Shown here: one piece after another, positions 35,344 through 44,323 of the stretch
Position numbering within the stretch: position 1 is the stretch's first letter
How the letters are laid out: each line of letters begins with the position of its first letter
Assembly: GCA_015056495.1 (NCBI GenBank)
Contig: SVGC01000021.1
Span: 1 to 63,243 of the forward strand
DNA length: 63,243 bases
Direction of reading: 5' to 3'
Origin: Butyrivibrio sp.
GTDB taxonomy: Bacteria > Bacillota > Clostridia > Lachnospirales > Lachnospiraceae
Translations under genes and position numbers: made by a program
Notes under the pieces: model-generated
The model's database searches: none
What the model saw: only the letters and a program-made list of their open reading frames with translations
Told to the model about the DNA's origin: nothing

Positions 35344-36216
35344 ATGGAGAATAAAGTCAGGATTGGTCTTATTCAGGTAAAGCAAAACAAAATATATGAT
35401 TTTGAAAAAATTGACAGGACTGATATTCCTAAAAAAAGAAAGTTGGTTTCAGATTATATAAAAAGAAATATTGAGCTCGTGAAAGAAGCTGCCCAAAGGG
35501 GCTGTAACGTAATAGTAACAACTGAAGCAATAAATTTTTGCCGTCCGGAATGTAGCGATAAAGCGCAGTATGAGGATATGATACCAAGACTTCCATATGA
35601 TGAAAAAAAACTGGAAGATATATCAGATGAAAAAGAATACCTTTTTGCAGAATTGGAAACTATATCCTGTCTATATGGTTGCTATATATTTGCAGGAATC
35701 ATAAATAAGAGGCAGGAATGGTATAACTCAGTAATTGCTTATAGGCCGAATGGAAGACCAGCTTTTCTATATGATAAGATCCAACTGGCAGGTGATGAGA
35801 AACTATTATACAAGCCTGGAAAAGAGATTAAATATATTGACACAGAATATGGAAGAATCGGAACACTTATATGTTATGATATGCAGTTCCCGGAGCTTTC
35901 AAGGGCATTAGCCAAACAGCAGGTTGATCTCATTGTAACTCCAACCTGGGGCTGGGAGTGGATATATGGACCTGCCAGGGCTTATGAGAACGGTATATAT
36001 GTTGCATCGGCTATGTCGGTTCCATATAGCGGGAACATTAAAGGCTTAAGATCTCCAAGTCAGGTGATAGCACCTGATGGAAGTATTGTTGCTGAAGGCA
36101 GCAGGCTTCAAGAGGAGATAGTCATAGCTGATGTTGATATTACATCATGTAGAAGTTATAGAGAAAGCAGGATGGAAGAAATACAAAAAGATTCGAATGA
36201 CATATTAGGAGAATGA
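35344..36216 (+). CDS. Nitrilase-superfamily carbon-nitrogen hydrolase
   Basis: This 290-residue enzyme has the Glu-Lys-Cys triad: Glu61 in TTEAINF, Lys145 in LYDKIQL and Cys177 in LICYDMQFPE. The superfamily cleaves amides, N-carbamoyl groups or nitriles with no metal. A segment of ~35 residues after Glu61 (rich in Asp, Glu, Lys) is longer than in typical omega-amidases and may shape the pocket. It is cytoplasmic and sits tightly between GH31 (55-base gap) and the heparinase-type lyase (1-base gap), so it belongs to the glycan operon. What amide it acts on is unknown; an amidated or N-acylated sugar acid is my guess. Confidence 0.88.
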   Translation: MENKVRIGLIQVKQNKIYDFEKIDRTDIPKKRKLVSDYIKRNIELVKEAAQRGCNVIVTTEAINFCRPECSDKAQYEDMIPRLPYDEKKLEDISDEKEYLFAELETISCLYGCYIFAGIINKRQEWYNSVIAYRPNGRPAFLYDKIQLAGDEKLLYKPGKEIKYIDTEYGRIGTLICYDMQFPELSRALAKQQVDLIVTPTWGWEWIYGPARAYENGIYVASAMSVPYSGNIKGLRSPSQVIAPDGSIVAEGSRLQEEIVIADVDITSCRSYRESRMEEIQKDSNDILGE

Positions 36217-36217
36217 T

Positions 36218-39200
36218 ATGAAGGAAGCAAGAATTAATGTATTAAATGATTGGGTTATAGAAAAAGAAGAGAGGAAGACACTTTTTAAAGTTCCTGCTAA
36301 TACTGAAAAAGGATTCTATAATGTTGGCTTTCTTAGGGCTAATGATAATACAGTAGATCTTACTGATTATGAGAATATTTCTATAGAAATTCGGTGTGAT
36401 AGTAGTAATAATGTTATTCCTGTTTCAATTATCATTTACACTGCGGATAAAATGCCAAGAAAAGTAACTGTCTATGGATTAAATAATTGTGGAAGAGTCA
36501 GGTTTGAAGTAAAGTTATCACAGTTTGATGTGGAGACAGCTAAAGCCAATTATTTTAGTTTCACGAGAGCTATTGCTGTGGAAAACACAGACATGGATAT
36601 CGAAGTTCTTTCTTTTAAGATAAGAAGACGAGTTGGGATATACACTTTTCTGGATGTAAAAGGACTATCGGGAAATCCGGGAGATACTCTGACATATAAA
36701 GGTGAAATCTATAACTGTACAGATGAAGAACTGTTAGTATCCTGTCGTCAGTTATTTCAAGGATGGGAAGCATATAAAGCCATAGTTTCAATTATACATG
36801 ACAGCGCTGATAATGAAGATTACGTTAAGACAGGGCCTGATGAAAAGATAAGATTTGAAATAAAAGTATGTGTTAATGAACAAGTGCCCCCTGGTGGTCA
36901 TGAGATATCCACTTTTGTTGTAACTGCGCAGGGAACATCACATATTTATGAAAACAGATTTGAGTTAAAGACTTTTAGAAGTATTCCTCACCCATATCTT
37001 TATCATGATGTAGTTGGATGGAAAAAAGTAAGAAAAAATATAGAAGAGTCTGCTGCATTCAAAAAGGTATTCAACCAATATATGGAAAAAGCTGATGCCT
37101 GGGAAGTTATTGATGTAATTGAAAATAGGGATTATTGTTATGAGACCAGGGAAGAATATAGTTTTATGTCTTGTGCGTATATGTTGGCAATTACTGGAGA
37201 TAACAGATACGGAGAGAAGTTACATAAATTTTTTGGATTTTTTAGTGATCCTCAAAAGGGGTATCCTAAGCGATTACGTGGTTGTAGTCAATCCTATGTT
37301 CAGGAGGGACATTTTTTCACACATATTGCAAGTGCTTATGACATTTTATGTGGTGCAAAAGACCTATGCGGTGTGGATTTTCTGACAGATGAAGATAAAA
37401 AACGAATGGAAAAGTGTCTTCGGTTATATCTCGATCAATTGGATGACCATGTAAGAGATGGTCATATTTCAAACTGGTATCTGTCAGAACTGCAGGGCGC
37501 TTTATTTTCTGCACTAGTTATGCAGGATATTGATCAGACAGAGAGATTTTTGTTTGGGCAGGGAGGTATTATAGAACAGTTCAAAAAAGGAACCTTTGGA
37601 GATGGCTGGTGGCATGAATGTTCAGTTGGGTATAACACCTGGGTTTCATCCATCATGCTCCATTGTGCTCATGCATTACTGCCCTTTGGATATAATCTTG
37701 TGAACACCAGGTTTACCTTATCCTATAGCAAAGAGGTAGATTCAACATATAACTTACAAGAATTGCCGGTCAAATTTGGAATGTATAACCAGAAATGGGG
37801 AGGCAATTCCAAAATCAATATTGGAATAAAAGATTTATTTGATGCTCCATTAAAGTTTCTTGATGAGAGAGGAGTAATGTTTGGTATTGCCGATTCTGAT
37901 GAAAAGAGGCTTGGAGGGCAGCATTTTGGTCCATCCTATGAATTGGCATATAAGTATTATCATGATTCTGCCTATCTTTCGGTAATTGCGCAAAATGAAC
38001 CTGACTGTATATTTGGAGATCCTGATATACCTTCCTGCAAAGAGACTTTTTCATTGGATAATGCCAAATCTGACAATATAGGAATTGCAATGGTTAGAAG
38101 CAAAAAAGCCGGAAGATCATCTTTGGAGCAGATTCAGGCAGTTCTTCGATATGGATCTCACGGAAATGCTCATGGACATTTTGATCAGACAAGTCTTGTT
38201 TCACTTATGAGATATGGAAGGAGTATGTACAATCCTGAAAACTGCTGGTGGGGCTATGCTCATTTTATGTATAAGTTTTATGTACAATGCTCTTTGACCA
38301 AGAATATGGTAGTAGTAGATGACAAGATGCAAAATCCTGCAGATTCAAAGTGTATATTGTTTGAGCAGACACAGGATATACAGGCAGCAGGAGTAGAAGT
38401 ATGTACAAGGTGGTCTTATCCTCCATATGGTGGCATGGTCTATGAACAGGATGGGCAGGAGGCTACTAAAGAGGCTCTTAGAGATAGAAGTAATATGAAT
38501 GGGTGCTATCTGCCAATTGCTGACTATGAAGGCAGCCCGGTTTATGGTGAACTTACTGGTCATACTGAAGAAATCATGCAGCGACGAGTTCTTGCTCTTA
38601 GAGATGATTACATTGTGATATTTGATTATGTTCAAGGTGATAAGGAACATGATTATGACAGTTTGCTCCAGATCAAGGGATTTATGGGATTTGAGGGCAG
38701 TGGTATTACTAAAATCAGACATACTGAGCAGATGAGGGATGATATTTTATCTGATGCCCAATTTATAACAGATTGCCAATGGTATGAAGCTACAAATGGA
38801 AGTATTGCTCATTTTAAGACAATTTTTACACAGGATGATACAGGTGAGAGGCTTATCTGTGACAGATCCAACTATAATGAGCCTGGTGATCTGAATGTTG
38901 ATGTATATACTGCCTGGCCTGTCAGAAGTGAACAGATGATAGGAAGAGTTGCAATCTATGATGGTTGGGCTGCTGATTATGATGGCTATAATATTCCATT
39001 AGAGTATCAGATGCTTGTTGATGGAACGGAGGTTGCTAAAGATTCTTTTAATGGCTGGATACTTGGCCGTGGTGAGATCAATCAGTCTGTTGAAGATGCC
39101 AGAGAGATAAGTCTTATTGTATCTCAGGGAAAAATGCATAATGAAATAGGTGATCCTATTGATACGCCGCAGGGGTTATTCTGGGGAAATATATGTTTGA

Positions 39201-39709
39201 ATCTTAAGGACGGACAGTGTATTAATGTAGGACGTGCGTTAAGTGAGCCTGAAGATATATGGCATAATTGGGCAAGTTCTCATATTGATATGATCAATAT
39301 TGATAATGGGTATGGAATAGGTCATGATTACAAAAATGGAAGGGTTACTGTAGTTGGAGAGGAATATCCTTATGCAGTCCCATGTAGTCCAATTGATCAT
39401 GATCAGGACGCAGTAATAAAAATATGCCTTAATGAAATTGAACTGAGTGGTATTAAAGCCTGCATTGGTGTAGATGCTTTTGAAGGAGATGAATTTCAAA
39501 GAAGAAAAACTTATGCAGTTAGACAGCGTGGCCAAAAAGGACGGTTTGTAACAGTAATTGAGCCATATGAAAATAAGAGGATGGTAAAGAGTGCGACAGC
39601 ATTATCGCCTGATGAAGTTGAGGTGACTCTTCAGGATGGAACAAGAGAGCGGATAACTCTTACCGGTGTTGAGGAGGGTAATCCCAAAATAGAATATTGT
39701 CGTTTATAG
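36218..39709 (+). CDS. Heparinase II/III-type polysaccharide lyase
   Basis: This 1163-residue protein has an N-terminal beta-sandwich region (~1-250), an (alpha/alpha) toroid (~260-610) with the SNWYLSELQGAL segment, and a heparinase II/III beta domain starting near 640 with GSHGNAHGHFDQTS carrying the likely catalytic His. C-terminal beta segments complete it. Lyases of this clan (PL12, 15, 17, 21 and others) break uronic-acid bonds by beta-elimination. No signal peptide, so it probably works on imported oligosaccharides, exolytically. GGAG precedes ATG 36218, 1 base after the nitrilase stop. It is longer than most members. The family and uronic acid cannot be fixed by eye. Confidence 0.85.
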   Translation: MKEARINVLNDWVIEKEERKTLFKVPANTEKGFYNVGFLRANDNTVDLTDYENISIEIRCDSSNNVIPVSIIIYTADKMPRKVTVYGLNNCGRVRFEVKLSQFDVETAKANYFSFTRAIAVENTDMDIEVLSFKIRRRVGIYTFLDVKGLSGNPGDTLTYKGEIYNCTDEELLVSCRQLFQGWEAYKAIVSIIHDSADNEDYVKTGPDEKIRFEIKVCVNEQVPPGGHEISTFVVTAQGTSHIYENRFELKTFRSIPHPYLYHDVVGWKKVRKNIEESAAFKKVFNQYMEKADAWEVIDVIENRDYCYETREEYSFMSCAYMLAITGDNRYGEKLHKFFGFFSDPQKGYPKRLRGCSQSYVQEGHFFTHIASAYDILCGAKDLCGVDFLTDEDKKRMEKCLRLYLDQLDDHVRDGHISNWYLSELQGALFSALVMQDIDQTERFLFGQGGIIEQFKKGTFGDGWWHECSVGYNTWVSSIMLHCAHALLPFGYNLVNTRFTLSYSKEVDSTYNLQELPVKFGMYNQKWGGNSKINIGIKDLFDAPLKFLDERGVMFGIADSDEKRLGGQHFGPSYELAYKYYHDSAYLSVIAQNEPDCIFGDPDIPSCKETFSLDNAKSDNIGIAMVRSKKAGRSSLEQIQAVLRYGSHGNAHGHFDQTSLVSLMRYGRSMYNPENCWWGYAHFMYKFYVQCSLTKNMVVVDDKMQNPADSKCILFEQTQDIQAAGVEVCTRWSYPPYGGMVYEQDGQEATKEALRDRSNMNGCYLPIADYEGSPVYGELTGHTEEIMQRRVLALRDDYIVIFDYVQGDKEHDYDSLLQIKGFMGFEGSGITKIRHTEQMRDDILSDAQFITDCQWYEATNGSIAHFKTIFTQDDTGERLICDRSNYNEPGDLNVDVYTAWPVRSEQMIGRVAIYDGWAADYDGYNIPLEYQMLVDGTEVAKDSFNGWILGRGEINQSVEDAREISLIVSQGKMHNEIGDPIDTPQGLFWGNICLNLKDGQCINVGRALSEPEDIWHNWASSHIDMINIDNGYGIGHDYKNGRVTVVGEEYPYAVPCSPIDHDQDAVIKICLNEIELSGIKACIGVDAFEGDEFQRRKTYAVRQRGQKGRFVTVIEPYENKRMVKSATALSPDEVEVTLQDGTRERITLTGVEEGNPKIEYCRL

Positions 39710-39718
39710 TAGTAACTG

Positions 39719-39756
39719 ACTTCCCAGGTAACTTTATCTGGGAAGTTTTCTTTTTA
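39719..39756 (+). terminator. Terminator after the lyase gene
   Basis: ACTTCCCAG pairs with CTGGGAAGT, then TTTCTTTTT. Confidence 0.85.
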
Positions 39757-39841
39757 ATTCATAGCAAAAATGTAAGTATCAAAGTGGTAATGGAGCTATA
39801 AAAATTACATATTTTAAAGTCAGGTAACTATTTGATTACTT

Positions 39842-39869
39842 TTGCATTATTAAAGTGCCATCATATACA
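39842..39869 (+). promoter_or_regulatory. Candidate promoter of the permease genes
   Basis: TTGCAT (39842-39847), 16 bases, then TATACA (39864-39869), 52 bases before the start. Confidence 0.45.
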
Positions 39870-39921
39870 CGAAAAGAGCTGTGGAATATGATATCAGCAA
39901 TAAAATGATGTGGAGGTAAAA

Positions 39922-40881
39922 ATGTCATCAGAAAAAAAAGACAAAAAGAAAAAAGGTTATGGATTTATCGGGGGATTAAAATATGATATTAAACATAACC
40001 CATACTTATGTATTTTGTGCCTTCCGGCTATAGTATGGTTTTGCGTTTTTTCATATAGTCCTCTGGTATATCTTTTGGCAGCCTTTAAAAAGTATTCAGC
40101 CAGTAAAGGTTTATGGGAAAGTGAATGGGTAGGATTAAAGAATTTTCAAGCATTCTTTGGATCTGATGCATTCTATAGAGTAACATTCAATACAATCTTT
40201 TTAAATGCTCTTTTTATTGTAGCTTCAATGTTTTTCTCTATTCTAATAGCAATTGCGTTATCAGAAGTAAATGGTCGCTTATTTAAGAAGGTATCACAGT
40301 CAATTGTAATATTACCACACTTTATTTCCTGGACCATTATAGCCCTTTTGTGTGAAGCCTTATTAAAAACACAGAATGGATTTATAAATAACTTTTTGAC
40401 TATGATCGGACTTGAAAAAATAAATTTTTACCAGGATGCAAGTGTTTGGCCGGTATTACTTGTATTTTTGAGAGTCTGGCAGGGTGCGGGTTATGGCTCA
40501 ATTGTGTATCTTGCTACGATAGCAGGTCTTGATCAGGAAATGTATGAAGCAGCGCGTGTAGATGGTGCTACAAGAGGACAATGTATAAGATATCTTACGT
40601 TACCCCTTTTAAAGTCAACAGCAATAATGTTGCTGATCATGAGTATCGGTAAAATCTTTAATGGTGATTTTGGAATGATCTACAACCTCGTAGGTACTAA
40701 CTCTATGCTTTACAGGACTACAGATGTTATTGATACCTATGTGTATAGGATGCTTGTAGAATCAACCAATATCGGACAATCGGCAGCAGTCAGCCTGTAT
40801 CAATCTATTATGGGCTTTATTATAGTTATGATCACCAATGCTTTTATAAATAAGATTGATCCTGATTCGGCACTATTTTAA
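39922..40881 (+). CDS. ABC sugar permease, LplB-type
   Basis: This 319-residue inner-membrane subunit has six membrane segments. The EAA loop that contacts the ATPase is YEAARVDGATRGQCIRYLTLP. It is closest in style to LplB, used for oligosaccharides of uronate-containing glycans. GGAGG just upstream fixes ATG 39922; the alternative GTG at 39910 lies on that site. It is followed by the second permease after 22 bases. The cognate binding protein is likely the lipoprotein encoded at 44324-46048 on the other strand. No ATPase gene is present, so a shared MsmX-like ATPase is presumably used. Confidence 0.9.
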   Translation: MSSEKKDKKKKGYGFIGGLKYDIKHNPYLCILCLPAIVWFCVFSYSPLVYLLAAFKKYSASKGLWESEWVGLKNFQAFFGSDAFYRVTFNTIFLNALFIVASMFFSILIAIALSEVNGRLFKKVSQSIVILPHFISWTIIALLCEALLKTQNGFINNFLTMIGLEKINFYQDASVWPVLLVFLRVWQGAGYGSIVYLATIAGLDQEMYEAARVDGATRGQCIRYLTLPLLKSTAIMLLIMSIGKIFNGDFGMIYNLVGTNSMLYRTTDVIDTYVYRMLVESTNIGQSAAVSLYQSIMGFIIVMITNAFINKIDPDSALF

Positions 40882-40903
40882 TTGAATATAGAAAGAGGAA
40901 ATT

Positions 40904-41842
40904 ATGGCAAAAAAAGTTAAGGAACAGGCTTATACATATAATGCCAAGTCACATATCAAGATGACTTCTGGCGATAGGATAATCAATATATTTTTCTATG
41001 TTTTTATAGTTGTTTTTGCATTACTTTGTTTATTCCCGTTTGTATTGGTGCTATCCTCATCGTTTACAGATGAGCAGACATTGACCATGTACGGATATAA
41101 TCTTTGGCCCAAAAAAATTTCGCTTGATGCCTATAAACTGGTAATGGTCAGCGCTGATATTCCACAGGCATACAAAGTTACTATAGGAACTACTATTGGA
41201 GGAACTCTATTATCAATGTTAGTTACAACAGCAGTAGCATATGCTATGAGTGTAAAGAATTTTAAGAGCAGATCTGCAGTTGCACTTTTTATTTACTTTA
41301 CAATGCTGTTTAATGGAGGATTGGTAGCCAGCTATTTGTTGATCACAAAAACACTGCATCTGGAAAATACTCTGGCAGTTCTTTTATTACCTTCTGTATG
41401 TAATGCATGGAATATTCTGCTTATGAGAAACTTTTTCTCAGGACTTCCGGAGTCTTTGGCAGAATCAGCCAAGATAGATGGAGCAAATGATATAGTAATA
41501 TTATTTAAAATCATACTACCTATATCATTACCAGGTCTTGCGACAATTGGACTATTTTATGCACTCAGCTACTGGAATGAATGGTATAGATGTCTTTTGT
41601 ATGTAGATTCAAGTCATAGTGATCTATATACACTTCAATATCTCATTCAGCGTATCCTTAGACAGGTTAATTATGCTGCAAACCAGCCTGCAGAGGCCGT
41701 TGGACTTAGTGCATTATCATTGCCTACATACGCATATAGGATGGCTACGATAGTGGTATCAACAGGGCCGATCATCTTATTGTATCCATTCCTTCAAAAG
41801 TATTTTGTACAAGGATTGACAGTAGGATCAGTAAAAGGTTGA
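40904..41842 (+). CDS. ABC sugar permease, YtcP-type
   Basis: This 312-residue protein is the second membrane subunit of the oligosaccharide importer, with six membrane segments and the EAA loop AESAKIDGANDIVILFKIILP. The C-terminal VKG ending is typical of YtcP/CarF-type permeases. AGAGG precedes ATG 40904. It forms a two-gene unit with the LplB-type permease and converges on the AraC sensor gene across a bidirectional terminator. Confidence 0.9.
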   Translation: MAKKVKEQAYTYNAKSHIKMTSGDRIINIFFYVFIVVFALLCLFPFVLVLSSSFTDEQTLTMYGYNLWPKKISLDAYKLVMVSADIPQAYKVTIGTTIGGTLLSMLVTTAVAYAMSVKNFKSRSAVALFIYFTMLFNGGLVASYLLITKTLHLENTLAVLLLPSVCNAWNILLMRNFFSGLPESLAESAKIDGANDIVILFKIILPISLPGLATIGLFYALSYWNEWYRCLLYVDSSHSDLYTLQYLIQRILRQVNYAANQPAEAVGLSALSLPTYAYRMATIVVSTGPIILLYPFLQKYFVQGLTVGSVKG

Positions 41843-41848
41843 TATGAT

Positions 41849-41899
41849 AAAATCCCACATTACTTCCATGAACACACGGAAGTGGTGTGGGATTTTTTT
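41849..41899. terminator. Bidirectional terminator between permease and AraC sensor genes
   Basis: AAAATCCCACA pairs with TGTGGGATTTT around a second inner stem (ACTTCC/GGAAGT), with T7 on the plus strand. Confidence 0.85.
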
Positions 41900-41912
41900 A
41901 TATCATAGAACT

Positions 41913-44216
41913 TTATATTGAAACATTTTTGACCTGTATCCTATATTCGCCTGGAGTCATGTTCTTGTGCTTTTTAAAAAATGTGAAGAAATAATTTTTG
42001 GTAGTAAATCCCAACCTATCGCTGATATCATTTAAGGATAAGTCTGTGTTTTCCAACAAATCACATATTCTTGCCAGTTTCTTTTCTGTAATGTATGAAG
42101 AAAGTGATTCTCCAGTTGCTTCTTTAAAAAGATTTCTCAGGTAGTTTACTGATAAATGTACCTGATCTGCCAGATATGCTACCGATAAATTTGGATTTTC
42201 TATTTGTTCTTCAACCATTTCAAGTACCTGTTTCATAAGCGCATTATTTCTTGAATTAGCGCTTTTCACAGCATAGATTTGCTTTGAATCGTTAAGACAT
42301 CTTTCTATCAGATTATTTTTAATTATAGGAAGGGTCAGGGTATTTAGAAATGTGTAGTCCCATCCTGTAGGTGTATCTATGTAGTTTAGCTTTTCAAGTT
42401 CTTCTAATTTTGATGTCAGTAGCAAAATATTGCATATGATCTGACCTATTGACTCAGAGGATATGTCAGTTATAAATTCTTGAACTCCAGAGCATATTTC
42501 AGCGCTGTTAAATGAGCGTATGGAAGAGATGATTCTCTCGGTTAGCTCATAGTTAAAGGCATGATTTGCAGATTGATGTGTTACATCATCTGCATAGTGA
42601 ATTGTTCCGTTTCCTGTAAAGAAACGTTGAAGGGCAGCCTGCTGAGCTTGCTGATAACATATATGCAGGTCTGATAACTCTGTGGTGTTTTCACTTATGC
42701 CAACTGTAAAGGAGTAATTATAGTGAAGTTCAATAAAATCTTGAGACTTCTTTATGGCATCTGTTATTGTTTTTGTATCTGCACTCTCAAGATTACACAG
42801 AAATGTTGCACTTTCAGATGATACATTTAAAGTATGTACATGAGAACATGATTCGGATAATAGTTCTCCTGTCACATTTTCTATTGCATATCGAAGAAGA
42901 CTGTCATTTGTAATTTTTGAATCATTTTGGACTTTAGGATCAGGTATACATAAAATTATCCTGTAATTTTGTGATTCAAAGCTTGCATCTATATGATCTA
43001 ACTCCTGGGTATAGTGTCTTAGTGTATCGTCTGGTTGAAGAAGGAGCTGCGACAATAGGTTGTCAGATCTTTTGTTTTTTAGTAGTCGACTTTCTTGCTC
43101 TAACTTTTTATTTATTGAGTCAATGTCTTCAAATGCTTCAGTAATGTAGCTGAAATCATTTATTGAAGTTATATCTGAACTGTTTGAAGAATGGCTTTTT
43201 GACAGAATAAATTTACGAAGTTTACGCATGGGAGAGTATATTATCCAACTCAAAATAAAGCTTACAGTCAGTGTTATCAATAGAAAAGCAATGATAGGTA
43301 TAATCCACTGTGTCAGCTGTTCATTTCCGATATAGATAAAAGATTTCTTTAGCGCGCAAACGTAGGTAATTCCAAAACCTTCATTTTTGATATACTTTAT
43401 GGAATAATTGGAACCATTATCTTTGTAAGTCAAGGTACCACGGTTTTTATCAGAATTATCAATGAGTTTGTACCATCCTTCTTCAGAGATGTCATTAGCA
43501 AATAGGTTATCATTAGTGGCGTATATCATATGTCCGGTACTGTCCGTAAGGTAAAGGGATACATATTCATTTCCTTCTACTGACATGAAATTGGCATAGG
43601 TTTCGTAATCTATGTTTACTACAAGGGCACCATATTTATTCTGATAAAATATGGTAGATAAAATAGGCTTATTTTCGAGATTGGTTACTGCGTAATGAAG
43701 ATTGATATATCTTGGGTAACAAAAAACAGGTGAGTTGCTTGGCGTCAGATTTTTAATAAAAGATATAATTTCCTGATCCTGATGCATTGAGATAGATGAA
43801 CGGCTGCTTTGATCTATTATGGTATCAGTGCGGAAGTTGATAAAATATACTGAAGTAACAAGCGAACTTGATTGCAGGATAGAATTGAAGTATTTTTGTG
43901 CATTAAGTGCTGTCTGTGTATCATAATCTTTGCCATACAAGATAACAGATAGTTCAGGACTATCTAGTAGGCTATAACAGTTGCTTACTATGTCTTTTAG
44001 CACTATCTGGTTAGTTTCATAAGAGCGTGATAAGAGCTGATCCTGCATTTTAGTCAGTGTTTCTTTGTAGCTTCTTTGAGTCATATTGACTATTTCTGCA
44101 GTGAATAGAACAAATGCGATTATTGCTATTATTAATAATGAATATAAGAGCTTTTTATATGTAGAGCTGACCCAATATTCATTTTTGAATTTTTTTGTGA
44201 CATTGAGTTTTTTCAT
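41913..44216 (-). CDS. Membrane-bound AraC-family sensor-regulator
   Basis: This 767-residue protein has a membrane segment near residues 23-45, a ~260-residue extracytoplasmic sensor of Cache type, a second membrane segment (~305-325), a poorly conserved middle and a C-terminal AraC DNA-binding domain (~665-760) with two helix-turn-helix units (LSVAYLADQVHLSVNYL and LSLNDISDRLGFTTKNYF). It is a one-component regulator of the YesN/YtdP type, sensing an extracellular sugar and activating the locus. GGGAGGAG before ATG 44216 decides the start; the ATG 18 bases upstream overlaps this site. It is downstream of the binding-protein gene, from which it is separated by a terminator. Confidence 0.88.
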   Translation of the reverse strand: MKKLNVTKKFKNEYWVSSTYKKLLYSLLIIAIIAFVLFTAEIVNMTQRSYKETLTKMQDQLLSRSYETNQIVLKDIVSNCYSLLDSPELSVILYGKDYDTQTALNAQKYFNSILQSSSLVTSVYFINFRTDTIIDQSSRSSISMHQDQEIISFIKNLTPSNSPVFCYPRYINLHYAVTNLENKPILSTIFYQNKYGALVVNIDYETYANFMSVEGNEYVSLYLTDSTGHMIYATNDNLFANDISEEGWYKLIDNSDKNRGTLTYKDNGSNYSIKYIKNEGFGITYVCALKKSFIYIGNEQLTQWIIPIIAFLLITLTVSFILSWIIYSPMRKLRKFILSKSHSSNSSDITSINDFSYITEAFEDIDSINKKLEQESRLLKNKRSDNLLSQLLLQPDDTLRHYTQELDHIDASFESQNYRIILCIPDPKVQNDSKITNDSLLRYAIENVTGELLSESCSHVHTLNVSSESATFLCNLESADTKTITDAIKKSQDFIELHYNYSFTVGISENTTELSDLHICYQQAQQAALQRFFTGNGTIHYADDVTHQSANHAFNYELTERIISSIRSFNSAEICSGVQEFITDISSESIGQIICNILLLTSKLEELEKLNYIDTPTGWDYTFLNTLTLPIIKNNLIERCLNDSKQIYAVKSANSRNNALMKQVLEMVEEQIENPNLSVAYLADQVHLSVNYLRNLFKEATGESLSSYITEKKLARICDLLENTDLSLNDISDRLGFTTKNYFFTFFKKHKNMTPGEYRIQVKNVSI

Positions 44217-44273
44217 TAAAAACTCCTCCCGCATATATTGAGGATATAATAAGAGAAATTATATTAAAAAGCA

Positions 44274-44305
44274 ACAAAAACGGCGTACCGCTAAGGTACG
44301 CCGTT
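44274..44305 (-). terminator. Terminator after the solute-binding protein gene
   Basis: AACGGCGTACC pairs with GGTACGCCGTT, with T5 on the minus strand. It probably sets high binding protein and low regulator levels through partial read-through. Confidence 0.85.
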
Positions 44306-44323
44306 CTTGATCATAGTTAGTTA

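Noticed and set aside
36218..39709. True heparin lyase II
   Set aside because: Only the clan-level fold is supported; the GH43/GH28 neighbours do not suggest heparin specifically.
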